Part shown: positions 45,502-55,518 of the stretch, piece by piece
How the letters are laid out: every line of letters begins with the position of its first letter
Position numbering within the stretch: the stretch's first letter is position 1
Translations under genes and position numbers: made by a program
The notes under the pieces: generated by a model
Seen by the model: the letters and a program-made list of their open reading frames with translations, nothing else
Database searches by the model: none
What the model was told of the DNA's origin: nothing
DNA from: Immersiella caudata
Taxonomy: Eukaryota; Ascomycota; Sordariomycetes; Sordariales; Lasiosphaeriaceae
DNA: 64,000 nt
Direction of reading: 5' to 3'
Assembly: GCA_030512335.1 (NCBI GenBank)
Contig: JAULSU010000002.1
Coordinates: 6,200,001-6,264,000 of the forward strand

Positions 45502-48013
45502 ATGGCCTCTCCAGTCTCCATCGGCGACGTGCTGTTGCTATGCAAGCTCGCATTCAGACTTGGCCGCACATTCACAAGCGGCCGCAAGTCAGCCCCGGCC
45601 GAGTTGCGAGAGGTTGAAAACCAGCTCTACTCGCTGAGCGCAGCGCTGTCGTACCTCCACACCAGCCCAATTGCCGCATCGAGCCAGCTGGCAAATGGCG
45701 CACTGGCAGCTGAGCTCGAAGATGGCCAACATGGAAGGGTCATCCTCGCCAAGATGCTCGAAAATTGTGGCGAGACCTTGTCACACCTCGAGAGCGTCGT
45801 CGAGAGGTACGCAACAATGAAGGGCTCGAGTTCGAACTCCGAGGAGTCTTTACCAAAGCGCTGGAGCAAACGACTCCTCAGAGACTTCAACAAGATCAAG
45901 TGGACTACCGAGGGCGGCGATTTGGCGGTTTTGCGAAGCCAGCTCATGATCCACATCAATAGCATCAACGTCGTGCTCGGCGTGGTCAATAAGTGAGTTC
46001 CCACCCAAGACCCCCACTCTCGGGTCAATCCATCCCACTGACACCCCTTAGTGAGCACATCGGTAGAATCGAGGACACCTTGGGCAGCGCGATTCCCCTG
46101 TTGAAGGAGATACAGAAATACGTCTCGCAAGGTCGGCATGCCACACCCGTGGCAACTGTGGCCATGGCACAGCCTCAGCAATCCCAGGAGGTGACCGCTC
46201 TTGGTTCATTTACGCCGTCATTTGAACTGTGCATGACGCTCAGCAATGACAGAACAGAAGTTCTTTGCCCTGCTGCCACCCTGGACCCACACTGGAGCAA
46301 GTCAGGTCGACTTCGCGCATCCGGGGACTCTGAGGCTTCCGGGAAGCTCTTCATATGCGGGTGCCTGTCACCGCCGGTCCAACATGCAACTCGCCTCAGT
46401 CCTCTCAGCCGTCAGTCACCACCATTGTCACGCTGTGTTCAAGATCTCTATGGCTAACAAGTGAGTAGTGACTCCGCTGAGCTTTGTCATACGGCTGGCC
46501 GATCACGAATTATCGTGGATGGTATACAAGATTGCGGACAGAGACAGCGGGAGCCAGATTTCCTTGGTCATTAGGAAGCTTTCACCAAGACGTCAGTTCA
46601 ACTCCTGGGACCACGAAGGCACTGATGACGCTAATATGAATCTGCAGATCTGGTGGACTTTGAAGGGCTCTTTGTCCGGATGCTCTCCACCAGCCGGGCG
46701 AGATCTTGGCTGCGTCAGGGGATGGGCACAACTCTTGCATTTGTCGCAAAAGACCTTGACGGAAGGCAGGAAGCACTAGTGCTCAGCAGAATCGCGTCAG
46801 TGCCACGACTCCTTATGTATTCGTCTCTAGCTGACATGATGACGGTTGCGATCAGGGACATATCTTCAGCATCATCGGCAGTCGAGTGCGTGACGATCAC
46901 AGCAGACAATCTCACTTACAGCCGGAAAGACATAGACGATATGGAGATTACACACTACGTGAAATGCGAGCTCCAGTCGTTTCTGTCTGTTACGGAGGTC
47001 CATTCAACACTTCAGCCAAGAACCTGTGCGCATATTGTCATCTATTACCGCGCCGAGATGGGTCATGATTCAGACATCGTCAAGACAACTATCAAGTGTG
47101 GGTATTCCAACCCTCCAGAACTCCGCAGGAACGCTCGCCTAACATGTCCTCAACAGTGGAGTATAACACTAGGGTTCGGTTATGCGGTGAATGCACGGAA
47201 GTAACTCTTGACCACGTCGAGTGCACTGGGACGACGACCGAGGGGCATGGGCACGATTTACCAAGCGGCATGGTTTCCATCAAGTTTTCATCACAAAGCG
47301 GCAAGTCCGACACCCAAATTCCTCAAGTTTTACCGTGGTCTAAGCCTACTGACCATCCAGTAGCAGCGGAAAGGTTCAAGGCCAAGGTCAAGCAGATGTG
47401 CATCGAGCTATCACTCATCTGCATGCGGTCGCCTCAACCAAACGAAGAAATCGTGCTCCAGTTGTGAGTTCGATCACCTCTGCCCCGCTTACTGAGATAT
47501 GCATGAGCTAACTTTGGGAAAGGGAGGCTAGCGCCATACATACAGAGGCAATTGCTACGGCGGAGGCTAGTCTTCTCATCGTGCGGGATATCACAACGAG
47601 TTTGTCTCGTTTGATCATCACTAGTCATGACGGAAGGACCATTGTGAGCCAAAGACGTATGCGGCCTTTTTCTGTGTTTCCGGACAGCTGCTGACCGACC
47701 CACCCAAGTCCCGCCAGATTTTGCAGACAACAGATCCTCCTCGGATAACTTTCGGTCTCGCACGCTGGTTGCCCAAATACTGGAGAGCGGCCGAATTCAA
47801 ATAAAGGAATATCCCGACGGATTCAGCCATCTGTTTGTGTCCGATGTTCGAAGTGAGTAAATTCAACCATGTCAAAATGTTGCTAATGATGTGTTGATGG
47901 AATATGTTTTAGCAAACAAGCTCTTCCAAGGCTGGATTCAAAGCCGATTGTGGCAGTATTCACTCCCATTTCGGAATTTGCCGCTGTTGCCTCCTACTTC
48001 GAGAGATGACTGA
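45502..48013 (+). CDS. eight-exon gene, 702-aa protein of unknown family with STAND-type helical N-terminus
   Basis: Exons: 45502-45992, 46052-46410, 46469-46591, 46648-47097, 47157-47463, 47523-47656, 47709-47852 and 47913-48013. All introns are 52-60 nt; several show CTAAC or CTGAC branch points, and all phases match. Residues 1 to about 170 are helical: VSIGDVLLLCKLAFRLGRTF, SGRKSAPAELREVENQLYSL, then HINSINVVLGVVNN. They resemble the helical N-terminus of many fungal STAND and ankyrin proteins. The rest is mixed alpha/beta (PLSFVIRLADHELSWMVYKIAD, EGLFVRMLSTSRARSW) with a late segment KEYPDGFSHLFVSDVR. No NTPase, repeat or membrane segment. Function unknown; the intron-rich, well-kept structure argues it is real. 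Confidence 0.72.
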
Positions 48014-48055
48014 TAACGGACTCATGGTGTACGGGACCGCTTCTGCATCTACTAG

Positions 48056-48316
48056 GTCTTCACCCTACCAGCCATCCTCATCGTGCTTATCTGCTGCGCG
48101 GCTTGCACCGTGCATCATGGGAGGCACTGGAAGAAAGAAGCCGAGATACGGAGCGAGAATGCTGGATCCCAGCTTAGGCAAGACGATATGGTCTCCACTA
48201 ATGATGAGAAACCTTCAGAGTGTACGCGGGCGGAAGATGGTAATCCAGGAGGAGTGAAAGCTGGCTTAGCAGCCAGCTCGCCTACCTCCGGCACTCGCCC
48301 AGCGATCAGCAAGTAA
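48056..48316 (+). other. coding-like frame with one transmembrane segment, possible exon
   Basis: After a splice-acceptor-like CTACTAG the frame reads VFTLPAILIVLICCAACTV (a transmembrane-like helix), then a charged tail (RHWKKEAEIRSENAGSQ), and stops at 48314-48316. It could be the last exon of the preceding gene through alternative splicing or a separate small gene; I could not find an in-phase donor. Confidence 0.3.
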
Positions 48317-48711
48317 GGGGAGATCATCATAAGGTTATAGACCCGAAACTTGAAACTCCCTGTCCAACGTCGGAGCCTCGCCATCTGGGACCTTGATGTC
48401 GAGCAGGGGCATTGCGAATAAAGTCTTCAGTCGCTTTTGTATTAGCCCCGGAGGAAAGGTATCGGTCTTATTACATGGAGACATAAAGGGCCGGCGAGGG
48501 GTGAACATGCCGACAAGAACGTCCCAGAGAGAAAGACCACCGTTACCAACGCGATAGCCTTCATGGCGGTGCCGTCGTGCTTGGTAGCGACTACTAACTC
48601 TCTTGCAGCGTAGTTGTATATCTGGCGCAAACTGTAAGTCGGCGTTAAGAAGGCCTGGTTAAGTCGAATCCCACCGCACTCATTTGCGCCTCCGCTTTCC
48701 TGCTGGGAAAG
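48317..48711. other. intergenic, no gene seen
   Basis: No coding signal recognised. Short minus-strand frames only. Confidence 0.4.
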
Positions 48712-49290
48712 TCAAATCCAAACTGAGCTGTCTTGGCCCTCTTCCCATATTTTATCCAGTAAATCGCGTAGAAATCTGGACGGCTCGTCATCCATCACAC
48801 TCAATTCTGGTGCCCCCTGCCCTCCCTCATGCCTGTGCAGATTGCTCAAATGCTCAAGGCTAGCCCGCATATCCGCAACATTCTGAAGCAGCGTCTGCAC
48901 TTCACTCTCCCAAAGCAATGGCGCCTGTGCAATGCGCAGTACATGGCGGGTAAGCGCCGCGACACCCGCCTTTCGGCGCTCCCGCTGACCGGTGCCCCAC
49001 GCACCAGCAAGATGATCAGGATCCGGCACACCAGTCCGCCCGCTCTCTGTCCCACCGATGACCAGCCAGTCCTAGAGGTCAGCAACCCGTTCGTGAAGAA
49101 GTGCTTCGTGGTGACAGGTCAGAAACACAGGCAAGAGGAGCGGGTGGACGGCGTGCGATGCGATGCCGGGTCATCTGATCTGGCTGAAAATGAAGCGTTG
49201 CTGCACATCGCTGAGGCCCAACAGCAGGGCGAGTGTGAAGCGCCGCCTCGGGCAGTGCGAAATGGAGAGGCCAATGTTTATAAAGAATCA
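48712..49290 (-). pseudogene. broken gene, helical C-terminal fragment
   Basis: A clean frame at 48712-49068 reads EDWLVIGGTESGRTGVPDPD, then HVLRIAQAPLLWESEVQTLL and LDKIWEEGQDSSVWI to the stop. Upstream, a second frame reads FINIGLSISHCPRRRFTLA, then SDVQQRFIFSQIR, TGA, and HPLLLPVFLTCHHEALLHERV. It appears to be the continuation, separated by a frame change at about 49068. More coding-like sequence (FPIETFGSLLDKLYLPSAI) lies near 49440 in yet another frame. The pieces match the C-terminal layout of an uncharacterised fungal protein with a CorA-like or helical end, as I remember it. The 207-codon plus-strand frame across it is a shadow. Confidence 0.4.
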
Positions 49291-50168
49291 TGCGCTTGGT
49301 GTGGATGCGGAGGGTGTAGCCGATCTTGTCGTCGCGACAAGAATGCTGCTAAAAGGGATAGACCCGGGTCCAGATTACACATGGTATTGCGGAAGGGAGA
49401 TAGAGTTTGTCGAGCAGGGATCCGAAGGTTTCGATCGGGAAGGGGATGGTAAGCTCCAACTGTTCTTCTGACTATCGTGCGCTGGCTTTATCGTGTGGAA
49501 ACCCAAGGGAACTCGAAGCCGTGGTGGTGGGGGCATATGGCCTGAGACTGTTTCATCGCGGGTTGTGAGTTAGCCATTGATGGAAGGCACTTGTTGGCGG
49601 CAGCCCGGGTATATACCAGTCTGATACCTCCCGTAGACCCCGGAGGATGTTCGCCTACAGCTCGCTCCAACTAGCTTTCGAAGGTTTTCTGGAGGACTGG
49701 TCCTGACTCCTTTCCTACTTGGGCGGGGATGCCCATTTGGTAACGGGGCTCAGCGGGAGGCCATCTCGCGGTAGGATGTGTTGGTGTGGGTCGACATCAA
49801 TTGTGTGGCAGCGGACTAACCTGATGGAGCGAAATGCAGAAGCTCCGAACAGGCCTCCGAGGGCGAAAGGCCTGTGATAATCTCGATGTAATCCATCGCC
49901 AGACGCGGATTAATGATATTAAAGTAGCGAAGTACTGCGCATAGTTTCCACCGTTTCCCAGCTTTCGGGCTGCGTTCTAGCTGAGGTAGAAAGAGGGACG
50001 CGAGGGGAAAGAGCGCAGTGGTGCGCGTGGATCAAAAAACAGGAGGTGGGTGCGCACGTAGTCCAAATGGGTGGTGCGCATGTATCAGGGGCCAAAAAAA
50101 AAACATTAAACATTGACGATGCGCGTGTCTCTGCTGTCACCCTATCCCTGCAACTCGATCGTCATCTT
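49291..50168. other. intergenic with relic traces on its left
   Basis: 49291-49470 holds traces of the broken gene to the left. 49500-50168 shows no gene. Confidence 0.4.
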
Positions 50169-50716
50169 TTAACCCCAAATCGGCTGCACCAGCTCCAAAT
50201 CCTCGACGAAGAATCTCTGTGGCCCAACGAAGTCCTCATTCTTCTCCTTCTCCTTTAGCCAAGGCGCCGGGATCTTCAACATCCCCTTCCTCAGACCAGG
50301 TCCAAGGGGGCGCGAGCGCATGGAAGACCTCCAGCTGAGCGCCATTATCCTCAGCGCGCGTGAGCGTGAACGAAACGTGGGGCTCAGCGCAGTTCTTGAG
50401 GGCAAAGTCGCCGATGAGGTGCGAGTCGAGGGTGATTACGTGGGCGGTGCAGAAGGTGGGGCCCCAGAGGGTCTCGACGGAGATGGAGAAGTGGACGCTG
50501 GAGGTTGTGTTAACGTTTGAATGCGGCCAGGCTATAAGCGAGAGTGACCAACAAGCTCCATTTAGAATCCTCGATGACACTGTAGGCTTGGAAGTTGGAG
50601 ATGTTGAAGGTGCTGACGCTGGGCATCATCGGCTTGATGTTGAGTTTTGGGGGATCTACGAGGGTGGAGAGGGCGGAGGTCGCCAAGGCAATAGGAGCAA
50701 TGGCGGTGAGCTCCAT
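50169..50716 (-). CDS. small secreted protein
   Basis: Exons 50553-50716, 50329-50497 and 50169-50273 give 145 aa in phase; the donors GTTGGT and GTCTTC are weak, so joins are provisional. The signal peptide is MELTAIAPIALATSALST. The mature part starts PPKLNIKPMMPSVSTFNIS and continues SISVETLWGPTFCTAHVI, then FALKNCAEPHVSFTLTRAED, ending PAPWLKEKEKNEDFVGPQRF and LELVQPIWG. Two cysteines probably pair. The pattern of a secreted beta-rich domain with one disulfide is frequent in fungal secretomes and candidate effectors; no activity can be assigned. Confidence 0.6.
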
Positions 50717-51255
50717 GTTGAAGATTTTGGGCTCGCGAGTGTTTGGTGGATGGAGTGATGCTGTGATGATTGTGTCGCGGTTCGATGAGGGGTTCAGTAC
50801 CTCGAATTTGACTTTGGCTTCAACCTCTTATGCTGCATTTTCTTTGAGACCCACAGTACAAAGCAACGTGCCTTGTCTTGCTCCTTTGACGCGAATAGTA
50901 TCAAGAGGATCATTCGGCCGGATTGCCGGTGGTACCTTGCAGCTCGGAGCGCCCTACGAGATCCCGTCGCTGAGCCCGGCGCGGGCCACCGCCGCGTACG
51001 AAAATGCGACATGAGATGAACTCCGCCGACTCACTACTAGTACGTCGGTCTGTTTCCATTTTCGCACTTCATCCTTTCTACACCACCGAAAATGAGAACC
51101 GAACCTTGGAAGTCGTCGGGTTGGTTGTTTTCGATGTGAGGGAGCAACCATCTCCCTGGGATTGGATGACTGCCCAGGCATCCATGCATGTCTGGCGTTT
51201 GTGACACCCAAACCACATCCGCCGACCTACCTGTCCCTATGTATTTCGGGCGCGG
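50717..51255. other. divergent promoter region
   Basis: Between the small secreted protein gene (leftwards) and the HET gene (rightwards). No gene seen. Confidence 0.5.
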
Positions 51256-53591
51256 ATGAATTTCCCCGCTTCAAATGTCGGGGGCTTGTTTGAACTAGAG
51301 CTCCATCTTTCGTCGGCTTCTGCCAACATTACCATCTTCTCCCAATATCCAAATCGATTCTCGGGGTGCTTAGACATGCACGAAGAGACACAGCATATTG
51401 AATGGCCGGGAATGGAGTCCAGAACTTCCGGGGAGCAACCACTGACCGCCCAGGTAGATTTGGGGAATAGACCTAGCAGCAGCCCAATGGACGACACAGC
51501 AGAGGGATGTGTGATATGCAGGGACGTGGTCGCCTGTCTGTGGACTCTTCACCAAGAGCGAAAAGATGACTATTCGGAGGACAGAGACATCAACCAGGAC
51601 GCTCGTGTCACCTGGACGGCGAACTTATATCTGTTGGCCAGCAGTGCAGATGGTGGTTGCCCCTGGTGCTCGGCTCTGTTGGGTGGCATATCCGACTTAC
51701 CGCCCCGGCCCTGGCGATCAGGCGACGAGATGTTTAACTTGAAAGTCACTGCAAGCAGGGACGCTCCGACGAACTTTAGAGTTGAAAAAATAGCGACGGG
51801 GGCTGCCGGAGTTGGGAACTTGGAACTGAGTCTCTATGGTGTAAAGTCAAATGGTGAGACCACAGATCACATGTCGAATGTGTTCCGCACAGCTAATGTA
51901 GTTTCGTTGCAGACTTTGATATTGCCTCAACCGAAAATCTAGACAAGGCACGCTGTGTGATCGATGATTGCATCCAGCTTCATGTGGCATGCCCGAGTGG
52001 AAAGGAAGCCCCAAGTCCGCTGAGACTGGTGAATGTTGGGCGCGATGATTACATCAATCTGGAGCCCAGCGACGGCAAACCGGCAATCTATGCGGCCTTG
52101 AGCTACTGCTGGGGCGATTCGGCCGCCATCCACGCTGCCAAAACCTTGAAGTCCAACCTGGCGTTGAGGTTGCAACGCTTTCCTCTCTCGCTGCTGCCAA
52201 GGACCCTCCGAGACGCTGTTCAGTTCATCCGCTTGCTGAAGATTCCGTATGTGTGGATCGACTCGCTGTGCATTGTCCAGGACGACAATGACGAATGGGA
52301 GCGGGAAGCCAAGAAGATGATGCACTACTACGGACAGGCATACCTCACCGTCGTCCCTGTCGAAGCTAACTCGGCAGACAGCGGAATTCAGCTCAAACGA
52401 GACCCCAGCCTTTCACCGCCGACTTGGACACTGACCGGCCCTTGGAGCCATGACCCGCATGGATCGCATCTCATTCTCTCCAGCGAGAGCCCCGATGACC
52501 ATACCACGGTGCATTGGTCGACCTGGAATGAGCGTGGCTGGACATATCAAGAGCGGCTGAATTCTGCTCGCATTCTGTATGTCTTTAGGTCCAGCCTGCG
52601 GCTCGAATGCCGAGATGGGGCATGGGGCACTTTGACGTACTCCAGACCGGCACGGGACATGTGGTACAGCAACCCACCTCGAAGCTCGTTCGAACACGGA
52701 AAGTTCCTACCCATTAGCACACATTCCATCGCAAAAATGACCAAAGAAGATGTTATCCGGTCGTGGGAGAAGATTGTCGATCTCTACACATTGAGAATGC
52801 TGACGATGCCGAAGGACCAATGGTATGCCTTCTATGGTATCTCTGAGGCATACGCCAAACGGTTCGGCTGTCAAATTGTTGCTGGGTTGCTGAGAGATAG
52901 GCTTCTCGAGGACTTGGTCGGCTGGAATCGTGTGCATTCTTCATGGAAGAAGCCCTCGACCGAAACCTCCATCGCATCCGACCCTCCCCCATCGAGTCAG
53001 TCTCCTATGCCTTCGTGGAGCTGGCTCAGCCCGAACTGGAGTGAGGATCGCAATTTCGGTTTGCAGCACAGCAAAGTCGAGGACCTCCAAGAACCGCGGG
53101 CCAGCCTCCGCTGCATTACTGATGGCAACGGAGACGACAAGTCCACCAGGTTGGTGATGTCCGGCATGATTGTTCGAGAGAAGGGGATGGTGGATCAGCT
53201 CATGGAACAGGCCCACTCCAGTACTGCTGCATGGGGTTACGGATCCACGCGTGTTTCGCTCGACTGCAAACTGCGATGCGCATGTCTTGACGGCCGTCAT
53301 GAGGGCTGCACAAATCTTGACGCTGTCCTTGCTGTTGCTTCGTTGCTCTTGGTAGGAGTTTCTCCGTTCTCGGAACACACTGCGTTTCGGCACCCCTCTG
53401 ATCCACCTGCTGTGGCTTTTTGGCATTTCCTTTTGATTCAGCCTGCTATAATGGGTGGCGGCCTAGCGGGACAGTCCAAATGGCCCCAGTATCGACGGGT
53501 CGGGAGTTTGCATGTACCTGAAAGCCGGATGCGTGGTGGAATAGCAGAGGACATCAGAAATCGGAAGCAGGAGACAATTATCCTTGTTTGA
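51256..53591 (+). CDS. HET-domain protein with Cys-containing N-terminal region
   Basis: Exons 51256-51853 and 51913-53591 give 758 aa; the 59-nt intron uses donor GTGAGA and joins SND to FDIASTENL. The N-terminal region has EGCVICRDVVACLW and SSADGGCPWCSALL, a Cys pattern common ahead of HET domains. The HET domain has AIYAALSYCWGDSAA near 248, LPRTLRDAVQFIRLL, YVWIDSLCIVQDDNDEW near 295, AYLTVVPVEANSA and ERGWTYQERLNSARILYVF. Later PMPSWSWLSPNW is present. All expected HET motifs are intact, so it is probably a working allorecognition-type or cell-death-type factor. Confidence 0.92.
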
Positions 53592-55518
53592 TGAAAGGGT
53601 GTTGGTAGCGCCAGGTTTTGGCCTGTCCATGAAGGCTTGAGCTTCTGAATTGCTGATCAAGGGTAGCTTCAAGAGTCATCGAAAGCCAATGGAAAGTACG
53701 AAGTGCCGATAGCAACAACACCTGGTAGATTTGCACCCCGGTTTGGTCACTCTCACGGACCTTATCTTTAAGACGGGAACTAGAAGGGGGTTGTAGGGGG
53801 GCATTTCTGGTTGGTCGGGATCTGGCAACGAAGCCGCCCAATGGGCTGGTTGTCTGCTCAAGTGAAAATTATCAGTACCCGCTTGAGGGAGCTTTGGTGC
53901 GTGGATTAGGCACCAGACCCAGGGGCAGGAACGACGGGCCAGGGGTGATGTCTTGAATCGTCGTTTTGCTTCCCGTTCGGCCTCAGCGAAACATAACCCC
54001 TAGGCTTTCTTCGGGGGGTTCGGCGGGTCTGGGCCTTGAGCGCGAACCCCCGTTTAGCGGCGCCAGCTTGCCGGACGGTCTCGAGCTGTGGTAGTAGGAG
54101 GTTCTTTGGTTGGTAGAGTTAATGGTTTACCACAAACTTAATCGTTCACATCACCAAATTCTCCAGCATCTTCCTAGTGGAAACCAAAGTTTAAAAGACA
54201 GCCTATATATCCTTAATAGTATTATAGAGAATGACTTATTAGCCAGATAAGAGCAGGCAGGTGACGTTGCTATTATCGTCAGCAACTCCATCGGTACCAA
54301 ATCCTTCTGTGGCATAGTAATAGTATTGATTCTCAGCCTGGTTTATTTTGAGTTTTTGGTGGGTATAGGCTGCTTAGCTTTGACAATGGCTAGACCGAGT
54401 ATACGCACACCCAGTACCCGTGTAGTTCTTAATTGGAATTTGTTGCCTGGGAGCTGCCCTTACAGATTACACGTCGTCTGCTTTCATCGAGAGGAAACTT
54501 TCGCCATGGTGCCTGAAAAGGGGCCTCTGAGGCTGTTTCCTGCGACGAGTCTGGGGCACATCAAATTTCCTTTTCGTACCGCGCCCACGTGACGTTGCTA
54601 ACCCCAGCCCAAGTGCAGCCCAACATTAGCTCAAGCTTGCTCAGCCAAAGAATCATTTCCGGAAGGCTGCACCGCAACATACTTAATTCCTTCAGTTCTG
54701 TCAGAAAGAAGGAGGTTCAGGGCCCGACTCACAACAAGAGCAACAAAGGCGACCTGAGGCCAATTCGGCTACCGAGCTAGATAATTATAATCTCTTTTGG
54801 TGCCCGGTTTAATATCAATTAGCCGTAGAATGAGGGCGATGCGATAGCTGCCGTGTGTGTCTCTGAGGGTAGGTTGGGATGGTACGAATCCAGGTCGGTC
54901 TCGATAAAGTCGAAAAGCTTTTCAAACTCTTCCTCGTACCAACCAACCCTCCGATACACCGAATCTGAGAGAGGAACCCAACCTCTGGCTGCCCGGATAG
55001 CGCTTTTGCGCCGAGCAGAGAGCTGAACTCGCTGCAGGATCAATCCTTTAGCAACCATAGATCAACGTGCCGACCGGGAGTCGCTCAAGCTGGCCCAATA
55101 ATAGCTGGTGATTCCTAAAGGCATGAAGCAGCAGTAGGCGTATGGGGAGGCCGCGCCAGGTTTTATAGGCTCCAGAATGCCCACATCCTCGTCCCAGAAA
55201 AAGGTAATATGTCGCTTCTTTTGGAGGACAATATTTTCCTCGCGCAATAGATACTAAAAGTGGATGATATCGTGATGATTATTACGGGTGTTAAGACGCC
55301 GTTTATATTACGTCCTGCGCTGGGAGAGATGTAAAGGTTCGAATTTTATTGGGGAAGCTTCTGTGCATAGAGTCAACGCCGGTGAGGCAGTTATGTTGCG
55401 TGACAAGGGCGACCTGAGGTGAGCAAAGATAGTGCTCGTTTGATACCATGTGGGGAACCCAACTTTTGATATTCCTCCCAATTACAAGGTCACCAAATAC
55501 CACCTGATATAAGCCCTT
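53592..55518. other. gene-poor region with a relic
   Basis: 54190-54330 is locally AT-rich with many TA steps. 53840-54130 has a few coding-like minus-strand codons (RPSGKLAPLNGGSRSRP) but no complete gene. One relic at 54819-55247 is listed. A GCGACCTGAGG string occurs at about 54750 and 55409. Confidence 0.35.
54819..55247 (-). pseudogene. gene relic with in-frame TGA, family unknown
   Basis: One frame reads LREENIVLQKKRHITFFWDE, then PGAASPYAYCCFMPLGITSYYW, then TGA at 55062-55064, and SMVAKGLILQRVQLSARRK with the well-formed end GWYEEEFEKLFDFIETDL. Further upstream the same frame continues after TAG (RNNHHDIIHF) and TAA. A different frame at 55303-55503 (GDLVIGRNIKSWVPHMVS) may be its earlier part. 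The sequence has a clear protein character but three or more interruptions. I do not recognise the family. Confidence 0.4.

Noticed and set aside
45993..48316. transmembrane segment VFTLPAILIVL as the normal C-terminus of the eight-exon gene
   Set aside because: No in-phase donor leads from exon 7 or 8 to 48056, and the eight-exon chain already ends in a proper stop.
48829..49452. 207-codon plus-strand open frame
   Set aside because: The minus strand of the same stretch shows protein-like segments in several frames; the plus-strand translation looks random.
53840..55300. transposable element
   Set aside because: AT-rich patches and a broken gene are present, but no transposase, reverse transcriptase, terminal repeat or target-site duplication could be seen.
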